Part shown: in pieces, positions 33,246 through 42,057 of the stretch
How the letters are laid out: each line of letters starts with the position of its first letter
How positions within the stretch are numbered: position 1 is the stretch's first letter
DNA from: Larkinella sp965227735
Lineage (GTDB): Bacteria; Bacteroidota; Bacteroidia; Cytophagales; Spirosomataceae
DNA length: 64,000 bases
Direction: 5' to 3'
NCBI RefSeq assembly: GCF_965227735.1
Contig: NZ_OZ245776.1
Location: 2,480,001 to 2,544,000 of the forward strand
Notes under the pieces: generated by a model
Seen by the model: only the letters and a program-made list of their open reading frames with translations
Told to the model about the DNA's origin: nothing
Databases searched by the model: none
Program-made: the position numbers and the translations under genes

Positions 33246-36200
33246 TTAGCGATTCAACACTGCCTTGCCACTCTTCTGCCGCCCATCGTCCAACAACAAC
33301 CGGAAGAGATACAAGCCGTTGGGCAATGGCACCCCACCCTGATCGGTGCCGTCCCAGAAAACCAGATTCTCGCCCACCCGCACCGGCTGCCGCAGGGTAC
33401 GAATGAGTTGGCCGTTGAGGTTCCGAATCAGAATCTGCCCCTCCCCCGGCGACTCCGTTCCCGAAACGGTAAACCGAAACCGGGTGTGCGTCGCAAACGG
33501 ATTGGGCGTTGCCTGCACGGCCGACAAACTATCCCCATTCTGCACCCGAAACTGGATCTCATACGGCCCCGGCCCGGCCCGGTTGCCACTGACATCGGCG
33601 GCATAAACCTGCAACGCATACAGGCCATCCGCCAGATTTCGGGGCTGATAATCCAGCACAAACCGGTTGTCGGCACCCGCCGGTTTCCAGCTAACTGCTG
33701 GACTATTCAGGGTTACGCGTTCAAAATCGCAGGTTGCACACGGTTTTTTCAGGAACACCTCAATCCCGACGGTATCCTGACGGATTCGGTACGGGTCTTC
33801 ATCCTGCAAAACCAGGCGAATCAGCGGATTGGCCGATACCAGGGCTTCATTTTTCAGTGAAATGCCGTCAAACGTTACACTCAGCAGCGGGTTCAGGCGG
33901 TCGGGGGGAAACCGCTGTCCCGAGTCCGGTAAAACCACCGTATAGCCATCCGCTCCGGTTTTCAGGTCGAACACCAGCACGTTGTTTTTTTCCTCCGACT
34001 CTTCAATCTGGTTATCCGGATCAACCGCGATTTCAAACCGGTTGGGTGTTTCGGCGTTGGGCAGTGACTCCGGTTTGAAGGCATAAAAGAGCGTATCACG
34101 GTAGGCAATGGCGTTGTTCATCTTCGTGCCATAGGACCGCATCTGACCATTGGCCAGCCGTTGCCGAACCGCCAACCCCACCCGCTGCCCGACCTCGAAA
34201 CGCCCCGCGTTGGTGACCACCACGCCCAAACGCACGGAATCCTTTTGCGCCCCCCGCTGAAAAACGCCCGACGAATTGACGCTAAAATCCGGTTTTTGAA
34301 TGGGAAACAAACGCAAAACCGGGTCGCCCTGCAACACCATCTGGTGGGCATTGGAAATGTCGTAGGCTCCGCTGTATTGCGCCAGCACGCGCCGGGTGGT
34401 TTCCTGCTGAATCAGCCCAATCGGTTTGTTGAGAAAAGCCGTGTCAGCAAATAACGTCTGGTAAAACTGCTGGGTGTAGGTTTCGAGCGGCCCGGAATAG
34501 CCCGAACCGCTGTGCGCCAGAATCGCAATCGCTCCTTTGTCGGGAGTCAGCAGCCAGTCGGTGGATAAGTTACCGACCGATCCGAAAAAGATATTACCGA
34601 CTCCGCAGCCGTTGAAAAACATCAGCGGATAGCGGCCCTTGTTGCGGTAGCCGTAAGACGGTTTGGAGGCATAGCCGAAATCCAGATCGGTCACGATGGG
34701 CGATGAGTGGCCGAAAAACGTCATCAGGGCAACACCGGCATTGACAATACCGCTGACGTCGACGCGCTCCACCGGTTCGTCGGTCTGTTTGGCTTTGACG
34801 GTGATATTGGCACCCACATACTGTTTTCGGGCGGTTTCGCTCACCCGATCCAGAATGCGCCGGAACGTGGTCACTTCAAAAACCGAACTGCCTCCGCTCA
34901 GGTGTAACACCTCCTTTCGCCAGGGTTCATTGACCGGCGTGCGTTCAAATTCCTTCACTTTTTCGAGGTAGTTCAACACTTCCTGCGGATTCAGCGTGTT
35001 GATCCGCCCGGTCGGAATCGCCGGTACATTCGCCTGATAACCGGCCAGTCCTTCCGTCAATAACAGATCGGAACCCGGCACATTGCCGATGGTCAACACG
35101 AGGTCACGGTAGTATTGATCCGGACTGGTCCGCATGGGATAATACGCGTTGCCGCGCCCAATCAACAGCATGTATTTGGTCGTATCGGCGGATAAAGACT
35201 TAGCAGTCAGCATGTAATCAGCAAACCGGCGGATGGCCAGGGGCGTCCGTTCGCCGTAGCTAAACTGGTTGAGCAATTGCTTCATCGTGACCACCAGCGT
35301 ATCATGACGCCCGCCCGCTGCCGACGCCCGGTAGCCCGCGTAGGCTTTGACCGGATTCGCCACATTGCCCACCGGTTTCATTAACGACTCATGACTGACC
35401 ACCAGATAGTTGTGCTTCGCCGGATCGATCTTCCGAAAAACCGTCCGCTCCAGCCGCGACGGCGTCAGCGTTCCGGCCGAGATCAGAAGCTGGCGCGGGG
35501 TTTCGGTATTGGGTATGATCAGTTTCAGGACGGTCTGGTCTCGGATGGCGGTCAGACGGCGCGGGTGAACCGGATCGGTCAAATCATACAGCAACGGATT
35601 GGCCGGGGCATCGGTCAACTCCACGTACGACCGGCCTTTGGGATTCGGCAAAAGATGGATGGTTTTCTGCGTAAGGTTGCTCAAACTGAATGACTGCGGA
35701 TACTGAAGGCGGAAATAACTCACCGAATAGCGGTCGGTTTCAAACGGCCCATACGATTGGGTTGACAGTGTCAATTCGTTCGACGACGAGACATCCGTTG
35801 GCGGTATATCGAACGACAGGCGGCCCGTATTGAACCACTCGAACCGGGTGTTTGCCAGCGGAGACGAGCCCGAAGCGGTTTTTCCCGGAAATATACGGAC
35901 CAGATGGGTCGTGTTGTCGCGTCCGTTCAGCAACAGTTCCAGGTGCGGTTTTTCGGGGGCCGTCCGCACCCAGCCGTCGAGCAGAAAAGTGCGGCTAACA
36001 ACACTGTCTTTTTTCAGCATCGGGCCGGTATAGCCTTCACCTTCTTCAAAAAAAAGTTCGTAGGCCGACAGAAAAGGCGACGGCCCGCCGTTCGACTGAT
36101 TAATGGAGATTTCGTTGGTCAAAACCGTGAGCTGCTCGGCCAGGTGATACGGTTCCGGTGTCAGGCCCTGCGCGTCGGTTTCGGTAATAACATCCATACG

Positions 36201-36629
36201 TTTGCCCTTCCGGCCGTCGGGCCGCCAGGTCAGAAAATAGGCTGCCGTATCCGAATACATGCTGTAATACGGATGGGGCTGGGCGTTCCGGGGGCGATAG
36301 AGCAGCGAATCCTGCCGACCATCGTTCCGTTCGCCGATAAACTCCAGGTAATCGTCCGCATCCAGTTTGTTGTCCGACTCGCCCACTACGTAAATCGCCA
36401 GTTCGACGCCCCGCCGAAACACCTGCAAGCTGACCGGATTGATGGAGGCCGTTGGTATACCGGCTTTTTGCAAATCGGCGGTGGTGAGTCGGTATACGCC
36501 GGGCTGGGTGATGGGGATTCGGTAGTAGGTTTGCCCAAAATCGATCCATTCATTACCGTATTCAGTTGCTTGGGCAATCAATTTTAGCGATAGCAGACAA
36601 AGTGAAAAGCTTAACAGGGTGAGTCTCAT
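33246..36629 (-). CDS. C25-family (gingipain-like) cysteine peptidase, PorU2-like, with T9SS-type C-terminal domain
   Basis: A 1127-residue exported protein (signal MRLTLLSFSLCLLSLKLIAQ). An N-terminal beta-rich region resembles PorU-type proteins (WIDFGQTYYRIPITQPGVYRLTTADLQKAG). The C25 catalytic region has His641 (MTFFGHSSPIVTD) and Cys675 (LMFFNGCGVGNIFFGS), spaced as in gingipains. After Ig-like/CARDB-like parts it ends in a FlgD/T9SS type A sorting-like domain (ENLVFWDGTDQGGVPLPNG, GLYLFRLLLDDGRQKSG). PorU is the sortase that removes sorting domains and attaches T9SS cargo to lipopolysaccharide. PorU2 relatives are surface peptidases of unclear role. No other por genes are adjacent. Confidence 0.85.
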   Translation of the reverse strand: MRLTLLSFSLCLLSLKLIAQATEYGNEWIDFGQTYYRIPITQPGVYRLTTADLQKAGIPTASINPVSLQVFRRGVELAIYVVGESDNKLDADDYLEFIGERNDGRQDSLLYRPRNAQPHPYYSMYSDTAAYFLTWRPDGRKGKRMDVITETDAQGLTPEPYHLAEQLTVLTNEISINQSNGGPSPFLSAYELFFEEGEGYTGPMLKKDSVVSRTFLLDGWVRTAPEKPHLELLLNGRDNTTHLVRIFPGKTASGSSPLANTRFEWFNTGRLSFDIPPTDVSSSNELTLSTQSYGPFETDRYSVSYFRLQYPQSFSLSNLTQKTIHLLPNPKGRSYVELTDAPANPLLYDLTDPVHPRRLTAIRDQTVLKLIIPNTETPRQLLISAGTLTPSRLERTVFRKIDPAKHNYLVVSHESLMKPVGNVANPVKAYAGYRASAAGGRHDTLVVTMKQLLNQFSYGERTPLAIRRFADYMLTAKSLSADTTKYMLLIGRGNAYYPMRTSPDQYYRDLVLTIGNVPGSDLLLTEGLAGYQANVPAIPTGRINTLNPQEVLNYLEKVKEFERTPVNEPWRKEVLHLSGGSSVFEVTTFRRILDRVSETARKQYVGANITVKAKQTDEPVERVDVSGIVNAGVALMTFFGHSSPIVTDLDFGYASKPSYGYRNKGRYPLMFFNGCGVGNIFFGSVGNLSTDWLLTPDKGAIAILAHSGSGYSGPLETYTQQFYQTLFADTAFLNKPIGLIQQETTRRVLAQYSGAYDISNAHQMVLQGDPVLRLFPIQKPDFSVNSSGVFQRGAQKDSVRLGVVVTNAGRFEVGQRVGLAVRQRLANGQMRSYGTKMNNAIAYRDTLFYAFKPESLPNAETPNRFEIAVDPDNQIEESEEKNNVLVFDLKTGADGYTVVLPDSGQRFPPDRLNPLLSVTFDGISLKNEALVSANPLIRLVLQDEDPYRIRQDTVGIEVFLKKPCATCDFERVTLNSPAVSWKPAGADNRFVLDYQPRNLADGLYALQVYAADVSGNRAGPGPYEIQFRVQNGDSLSAVQATPNPFATHTRFRFTVSGTESPGEGQILIRNLNGQLIRTLRQPVRVGENLVFWDGTDQGGVPLPNGLYLFRLLLDDGRQKSGKAVLNR

Positions 36630-36747
36630 GGCGTGGGTGCGTAAAATTTGGCAGTTAAACTTACGAATTAATCGGTGTTTACGCCAAATCTGCCATTCAT
36701 CTCTTTATTTTTTCCGCTCATCACTTCGGCAAAGAGTATTTTATAAA

Positions 36748-36783
36748 GTACCTTGCATTGCATAGTACCTTTGTGTACCTTTG
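36748..36783 (+). promoter_or_regulatory. Candidate PadR operator overlapping the padR promoter
   Basis: A 21-base palindrome of form GTACnnTGCAnTGCAnnGTAC spans 36748-36768 (8 of 10 base pairs match). GTACCTTG/GTACCTTTG recurs at 36748, 36765 and 36775. The last, TACCTTTG at 36776-36783, fits the TAnnTTTG promoter box, with CTTG at 36752-36755 about 20 bases upstream. An operator over the promoter would allow autoregulation by the PadR protein encoded about 140 bases downstream. Confidence 0.5.
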
Positions 36784-36922
36784 AACTATCAAAACTGGAA
36801 AGGTCAGGAGCTGGTTGGACACCGATTACTACGTGAACAACAACTGATGAACAACCGATTACGACCATGAATAACCCGATCAGCTCCTACCCCCGTCAAC
36901 AAGTTAAACGTCATGCAGTGAT

Positions 36923-37345
36923 ATGAATATCGAAAATGCTCAAGTGCAAATGCGGAAGGGAATTCTGGAATTCTGCATTCTGCACATCATCTCGCGGGGC
37001 GAAGTATATGCTTCCGACATGCTGGAGGAACTCACGTCCGCCCGCATCATGGTCGTGGAAGGCACGCTTTACCCGCTTCTGACCCGGCTCAAAAATGCCG
37101 GGTTGCTCGATTACAAATGGGTGGAATCAACCTCCGGCCCTCCGCGGAAATATTACCTGCTGACCGAAACCGGCCAGGCGTCTCTGAAAGGGATGAACGA
37201 TACGTGGCAGGAATTATCCGATTCGGTGAACTCGATTGTCAGTAAAACCGATAAACACAAGGCTGCGATCAATGGATTGACGGCCGTGGAAACCTCGGTT
37301 CCGTCCGTCGAAAACAAGCCCGAAAATCCCAATCCGGAAAACTGA
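36923..37345 (+). CDS. PadR-family transcriptional regulator
   Basis: A 140-residue winged-helix regulator of the PadR family. The N-terminal domain reads MRKGILEFCILHIISRGEVYASDMLEEL, then the recognition segment VVEGTLYPLLTRLKNAGLLDYKWVES and the wing GPPRKYYLLTETG. Then comes a dimerisation helix (MNDTWQELSDSVNSIVSK) and a charged tail. PadR regulators repress nearby genes and respond to ligands or stress. It is the first gene of a unit with the PspC and GIN-domain genes 38 bases downstream, an arrangement common in Bacteroidota. A palindrome upstream is a plausible operator. Confidence 0.95.
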   Translation: MNIENAQVQMRKGILEFCILHIISRGEVYASDMLEELTSARIMVVEGTLYPLLTRLKNAGLLDYKWVESTSGPPRKYYLLTETGQASLKGMNDTWQELSDSVNSIVSKTDKHKAAINGLTAVETSVPSVENKPENPNPEN

Positions 37346-37383
37346 CCTAAACACATCTCGACTCTTTCACACGCGTTGTTGCC

Positions 37384-39942
37384 ATGAAAAAGACCATCAG
37401 TATCAATATAAGCGGAGTGATCTTCCACATCGAGGAAGATGGCTACGATAAATTAAAAGGGTATCTCACGTCGATTCAACACTACTTTTCGACGTACGAA
37501 GACAGCCAGGAAATCATTACCGACATCGAAAACCGGATTGCCGAAAAGCTGCTCAACAAGCTCAAGGCGGCTGAAAAACAGGCCAGTCCGCGCCAGGTGG
37601 TCACGCTGGAGGATGTCAACGAACTGATTCTGTCGATGGGAACGGTGGCCGATTTCGAAGCCATCGAAGAAGAAGACAGCATCGGTGCTACCACCGGCAG
37701 CCGTTCGCAGGCAGCCTACGAATCGGCCGCAACGGCGGGTGCCAATCCGGAACCCAAAGCTGGCCCAGCCCCCGGAACGGGTTCGGTGCCTCCGCCCCGC
37801 CCGAGCGGTTTGCCCCCGCGCAAGCTGTATCGCGACTTACGCCGGAAAATTGCCGGTGGCGTTGCCTCCGGGATTGCCAATTATTTCAACATCGACCCGG
37901 TTTGGGTGCGCTTGATTTTTGTAACCCTCATTCTGGCTCTGCCGCCTTTCAGCGGTATTTTCGGCCACGGCAGTGACGAATTCTTTGGCGGTATTTCCGG
38001 GTTCACGGTGATTCTGTACATCGCCATGTGGGTAGCTTTTCCGGGTTCCATGACGCTGGAAGACGACAAAAGTGTCAAGAAGTTCTACCGCAATCCCGAC
38101 GATAAAGTGCTGGGTGGGGTGGCTTCAGGGATTGCCGCTTACTTTGGAATCGATGCCGGGGTGGTCCGCCTGCTGTTTGTTCTGACCATCTTTCTGTTCG
38201 GTACTGGTCTGCTGGCCTACATTGTTCTCTGGATTATCTCGCCGACAGCCAATACGTTAACCGAAAAAATGGAAATGCAGGGGGAGCCCATTACGCTCTC
38301 GAACATCGAGAGCAATATCAAGCGCAGCCTTGATATCAACGAAACCGCCGAAGAAAGTACGCTGGCTAAAGTCCTGTTGTTTCCGTTTCGACTGATTGCC
38401 ACCATCTTCAACGGACTGGCCAGCATCCTGGGACCGTTGGCACGCGGCACGGTATCGATTGTTCGGGTTTTAGCCGGGGTGTTTCTGGTCGTGGTTGGGT
38501 TTGCCATTATGGTGGGTGCGCTGGGCGTTCTGGGTACGGTTTTTGGCCTGAAAGGAATTCACTTCGGAAATAGTGATATTCCGTACATGATCCAGCGGGA
38601 AATCACCCCTCCGATGATTCTGTCGGCCTTTGTTGCGGTTTTCCTGCCGGGTCTGGCCATTGCGATTCTCGGAATTATGATCATTTCGCAACGGGCCCTG
38701 GTGACCACCGCCATTTCCCTAACGCTGCTGAGTGTCTGGTTTTTAGGCCTGATTGGTCTGGCCGCTACGGTTCCGCAGGTGGTCAATGAATTCAGCCGCA
38801 GCGGTCACATCGAGGAGACGGTGACGTTGCCGGTTCCGGCCGCCATCCCGACGCTCGACATCAATGATGAAGACAATGACAACGATTTTCATACAGCCAT
38901 TGAACTGGAAGGCGTCGAGGGCACGGCCTGGAGCCTACTGAAACGTCAGGAAGCCCAGGGACCTACCCGCCAGGCCGCCCAGCAAAATGCCCGGACTATT
39001 CTGTATAACTGGTCGGTGAAAGACTCCCTGATTCGCTTTGACGACAGCTACGAAATCAAACCGGGATCGCGGTTTCGGGGGCAGGATATCGACCTCACGA
39101 TCTACATTCCCTACGAACGCCCGTTCCGAATGACCGAAGCCTTTGCCCGTCATATTCGCAACGAGTTTGGAAACGAGGAACTGGAGCGCATGAAAACCAG
39201 TATCTGGAAATTCAGCAAAACCGATGGACTGGTTTCCCTGACCCATCCGCGTGAACTGAACGACAACCGCTACGAGGAAGACTTCGATACCAACGACGCC
39301 ATCGACGAAACGCTGCGCAACGAGTTGGGGGATGATTTCCACCAGAAAGGTGAATACACCCGCCAGTTTGAAGCGACAAACTTCTCAAAGATCGACATGG
39401 GTGGTGCCTTTGCCGTCCGGGTAAAACGGGGCGAAACGTTCAAAGTTGTGGCCGATGGCCGTGAAGAAGACATCGACGATCTGCGGGTTCGGGTTGAAAA
39501 TGGCGAACTGCACGTCGACTTCCGGAACGAGGGCGTTTTCAAATGGCGCAACCGCCGTCGAATCGGCATCACGGTAACGATGCCGGATGTACAATCCATT
39601 CATTACTCGGGAGCCACGCAGTCGATCATTACCGGTTTCGACTCGCTCGACAACCTGGACATCGACCTGACCGGTGCCTGCAAAGCCCTTATTGACGTCA
39701 AAACCAACAAACTGGACATCGACCTGACCGGTGCGTCGAAGGCGACCCTGCGGGGACGTTCCAATAATGTGAACGCACACCTGTCCGGTGCCTGTAAACT
39801 CGATGCCACGGCGATGACAGTGGGCCGGGCCGACGTCGAAGCAGTGGGTGCCAGCAACGCGGAATTCGGCAAGGTAGACGATCTGAAGTCGAAAACCAGT
39901 GGAGCCAGCAGCGTACACGGAAATACAAATCAGGAGCAATAG
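37384..39942 (+). CDS. Double PspC-domain membrane protein fused to a GIN (DUF2807-type) domain
   Basis: An 852-residue multi-domain protein. An N-terminal cytoplasmic part (about 1-95, GVIFHIEEDGYDKLKGYLTS) is followed by a proline-rich linker. Two PspC domains come next: one near 140-215 (DLRRKIAGGVASGIANYFNIDPVWVRLIF) and one near 235-290 (DDKVLGGVASGIAAYFGID). Three or so further transmembrane helices lie at about 330-480. The C-terminal ~190 residues form a GIN/DUF2807 beta-helix (IDMGGAFAVRV, repeated DIDLTGA units) that is clearly homologous to the next gene's product. PspC proteins sense membrane stress. The fusion joins that to an exported adhesin-like domain. Confidence 0.92.
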   Translation: MKKTISINISGVIFHIEEDGYDKLKGYLTSIQHYFSTYEDSQEIITDIENRIAEKLLNKLKAAEKQASPRQVVTLEDVNELILSMGTVADFEAIEEEDSIGATTGSRSQAAYESAATAGANPEPKAGPAPGTGSVPPPRPSGLPPRKLYRDLRRKIAGGVASGIANYFNIDPVWVRLIFVTLILALPPFSGIFGHGSDEFFGGISGFTVILYIAMWVAFPGSMTLEDDKSVKKFYRNPDDKVLGGVASGIAAYFGIDAGVVRLLFVLTIFLFGTGLLAYIVLWIISPTANTLTEKMEMQGEPITLSNIESNIKRSLDINETAEESTLAKVLLFPFRLIATIFNGLASILGPLARGTVSIVRVLAGVFLVVVGFAIMVGALGVLGTVFGLKGIHFGNSDIPYMIQREITPPMILSAFVAVFLPGLAIAILGIMIISQRALVTTAISLTLLSVWFLGLIGLAATVPQVVNEFSRSGHIEETVTLPVPAAIPTLDINDEDNDNDFHTAIELEGVEGTAWSLLKRQEAQGPTRQAAQQNARTILYNWSVKDSLIRFDDSYEIKPGSRFRGQDIDLTIYIPYERPFRMTEAFARHIRNEFGNEELERMKTSIWKFSKTDGLVSLTHPRELNDNRYEEDFDTNDAIDETLRNELGDDFHQKGEYTRQFEATNFSKIDMGGAFAVRVKRGETFKVVADGREEDIDDLRVRVENGELHVDFRNEGVFKWRNRRRIGITVTMPDVQSIHYSGATQSIITGFDSLDNLDIDLTGACKALIDVKTNKLDIDLTGASKATLRGRSNNVNAHLSGACKLDATAMTVGRADVEAVGASNAEFGKVDDLKSKTSGASSVHGNTNQEQ

Positions 39943-40001
39943 ATGCAACGTTCTGATACGGTTTTGCATCTTTAGCCAGAATTCTTCAACTAAAATCTGC
40001 T

Positions 40002-40760
40002 ATGAAAAGGTCACTTGCGTTTTCCTTATTCACACCCTTCCTGCTTTCGACAACGGTTCTATCGATAGCCGCCATCAGTCCTTCGGGAAGCCAACTGGTC
40101 GAAATCATGAGTGCCCTGCCCGTTCAGGATGAAACCCGGACGTTCAGCGTCAGCAACTTCGACAAACTCGACCTCGGCAGTGCCTTCATCATTCACGTGA
40201 CGCGCGGCAGTGGTTATAAAGTGACGGCTTCGGGCCGGGGTGATGATCTGGACGATCTGGAAGCGAAAGTGATCGGCAATAAACTCCAGGTTCGTTACAA
40301 AGATAAACTAGGCTGGAACCGGAACCGCCAGCGGGTAACCGTCACGATTACGATGCCGGATCTGACAAGTGTTTCCTTCTCGGGGGCCTCCAAGTCCGAT
40401 GTGACGGGTTTCCGCAACCTCAAGGAACTGGGGGTCGATATTTCGGGTGCGTCGACGTCGACCATCGAAGTGGACGCCGAGCGTGTGATGGTCGATCTGT
40501 CGGGTGCTTCCAATGTGACCCTAACCGGCCAGGCCAAACGGCTCGACGGGGACGTTTCGGGAGCAACAACCTTGAAAGCCTATGAGCTGAAGGTTTCGAG
40601 TGCCAAAGTAGAGCTGTCGGGGGCCAGCACCGCCCGGCTAAACGTCAGCGACCGGCTCGATGCCGACGCCAGCGGAGCCAGCAGCCTGACCTACCGGGGT
40701 TCGGCCTCCATCCGCTCCAATACTTCCGGTGCCAGCTCGATCAGAAGTGCAGATCGGTAA
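40002..40760 (+). CDS. Exported head-GIN-domain (DUF2807) protein
   Basis: A 252-residue protein with a signal peptide (MKRSLAFSLFTPFLLSTTVLS) and one GIN/DUF2807 domain. It has FSVSNFDKLDLGSAFIIHVTRG, then a right-handed beta-helix with repeating SGAS/SGAT turns about every 20 residues (VSFSGASKSDVTGF, VDISGASTSTIEV, VDLSGASNVTL). It aligns along its length with residues of about 660-850 in the preceding protein, so it is probably a tandem duplicate lacking the membrane part. Function is unknown. Cell-envelope localisation is inferred. A terminator ends the unit at 40794. Confidence 0.9.
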   Translation: MKRSLAFSLFTPFLLSTTVLSIAAISPSGSQLVEIMSALPVQDETRTFSVSNFDKLDLGSAFIIHVTRGSGYKVTASGRGDDLDDLEAKVIGNKLQVRYKDKLGWNRNRQRVTVTITMPDLTSVSFSGASKSDVTGFRNLKELGVDISGASTSTIEVDAERVMVDLSGASNVTLTGQAKRLDGDVSGATTLKAYELKVSSAKVELSGASTARLNVSDRLDADASGASSLTYRGSASIRSNTSGASSIRSADR

Positions 40761-40793
40761 AAATAAAATAGTTAATTGAGATTGGTAGAATCG

Positions 40794-40827
40794 AAAATCG
40801 CCCTCTGACTTGGAGGGCGATTTTTTT
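40794..40827 (+). terminator. Rho-independent terminator of the padR-pspC-GIN unit
   Basis: AAAATCGCCCTC (40794-40805) pairs with GAGGGCGATTTT (40813-40824) around a 7-base loop, followed by further T residues. It lies 34 bases past the GIN-domain stop codon. Confidence 0.88.
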
Positions 40828-40846
40828 ATGGAACAAAACCGGGTAA

Positions 40847-41866
40847 CTAGCCCTGGATCGTCTCACCGCGTTGAAAGGTATTTTCGTATTCTTTCAGCGT
40901 GGGATCGGCAAAAACATCGGCTCCGTTCAGGTTATAGCGGACGGGTTCGTTCACGAGGTCGTGCCGGTGACGGAAATACCCCAGGGCCGAAGAATAATGG
41001 CAGACGTACGATTTGCGGGTCAGGCTTTCATCCAGAATCGGTTCGCCACCGTGGGCGAGAGCCGCGTGCCAGATCAGAACGTCGCCCTTTTTAAGCAACA
41101 GCGTTTTCCGCTCCAGCCCCTCACATTCGGCAATCAGGTAACGGCCGAAATCCGTCGGATTTTTGGTCGATTCACCCGTGAAGAAAATACCGTTTCCCCA
41201 GTTGAATTTCGGAATTTTGTGCGAACCGACAAAGTAATGCAGTTCACCCGATCCGGGTTTCACATCTTCCAGCGCAATCCAGGCTGCGGCCAGATGACTC
41301 GGAACCTGGGGAACCACATACGGAAAATCCTGGTGGGTCTCCTGCTGTGAACCGTACAAAAAAGTCAGGCTCTGCATGGCTACCACCTTCTCGTTGAAAA
41401 TGGCCTCCAGAAATGATACAATAGCCCTGTGAAGCATCAGTTTCTTACCGGCCACCGAGGCATTGTGGAAGTCCATTACTTTAATATACTGTCCTTCAAT
41501 AATTTCACGCGGAACATCCCGGACCTTCATCACCGGGTGTTTGCGGTATTCGGGCCGGTCGATGCGAATGTTGATGTCATACAGCTCGTGCTTCTCGATC
41601 AATTCCTGCACATCGGCCAGATAGGCATCGATCAGTTCATCCGAAATAACCTGTTCAAGAATGACATACCCGTTTTTTCGCCAAAAGTGAAGCTTTTCGG
41701 TCAAATCATAGGGTAACTGGCGGGCTTTGGGGAACTGTTTGACGAAGCCCTCGATGTCCGGATTCTGTCTGTCAATCCAGGGCAGATTCTCAGCCGGAAA
41801 ATCATGGAGAACCGGGGCAGGAAACAGCCTTTTGTAAGCCTGCCGCGCTTTGTTTACGATGGACAT
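40847..41866 (-). CDS. Phytanoyl-CoA dioxygenase (PhyH)-family oxygenase
   Basis: A 339-residue non-heme iron, 2-oxoglutarate-dependent oxygenase of the PhyH family. The metal triad is visible as H-x-D in QETHQDFPYVVP and a distal His in IWHAALAHGGEPILDESL, with a nearby Arg (SLTRKSYVCHYS) for 2-oxoglutarate. The N-terminal part (LTEKLHFWRKNGYVILEQVISDELIDAYL) is the classic PhyH opening. Bacterial members hydroxylate many different substrates, so the product is unknown. Start at 41866 (MSIVNKARQAY) is chosen over the upstream ATG at 41881. It lies downstream of kduI on the same strand but behind a hairpin. Confidence 0.88.
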   Translation of the reverse strand: MSIVNKARQAYKRLFPAPVLHDFPAENLPWIDRQNPDIEGFVKQFPKARQLPYDLTEKLHFWRKNGYVILEQVISDELIDAYLADVQELIEKHELYDINIRIDRPEYRKHPVMKVRDVPREIIEGQYIKVMDFHNASVAGKKLMLHRAIVSFLEAIFNEKVVAMQSLTFLYGSQQETHQDFPYVVPQVPSHLAAAWIALEDVKPGSGELHYFVGSHKIPKFNWGNGIFFTGESTKNPTDFGRYLIAECEGLERKTLLLKKGDVLIWHAALAHGGEPILDESLTRKSYVCHYSSALGYFRHRHDLVNEPVRYNLNGADVFADPTLKEYENTFQRGETIQG

Positions 41867-41937
41867 AGTTTCAGGTAGCAATGTTGCTCCTAAAGCTACT
41901 GTTATTCTTTTTTATACAACAGCATAACCATCTAAAA

Positions 41938-41977
41938 ATCAGATAAATAGATTTTCAAAAAAAGCTATTTATCTGAT
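41938..41977. terminator. AT-rich hairpin between kduI and the PhyH gene
   Basis: ATCAGATAAATAG (41938-41950) and its complement (41965-41977) flank a 14-base A-rich loop. Both neighbouring genes read leftward, so it lies downstream of kduI and upstream of the PhyH gene. It could be a weak terminator or an operator; no T tract settles the point. Confidence 0.45.
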
Positions 41978-42057
41978 AATCAGGAAATACCGTTAAATCA
42001 CCTTTTGAAATTTATTCAAAAAAAAGTGTATGTGCAGATGATTACGATGCTATTCTT

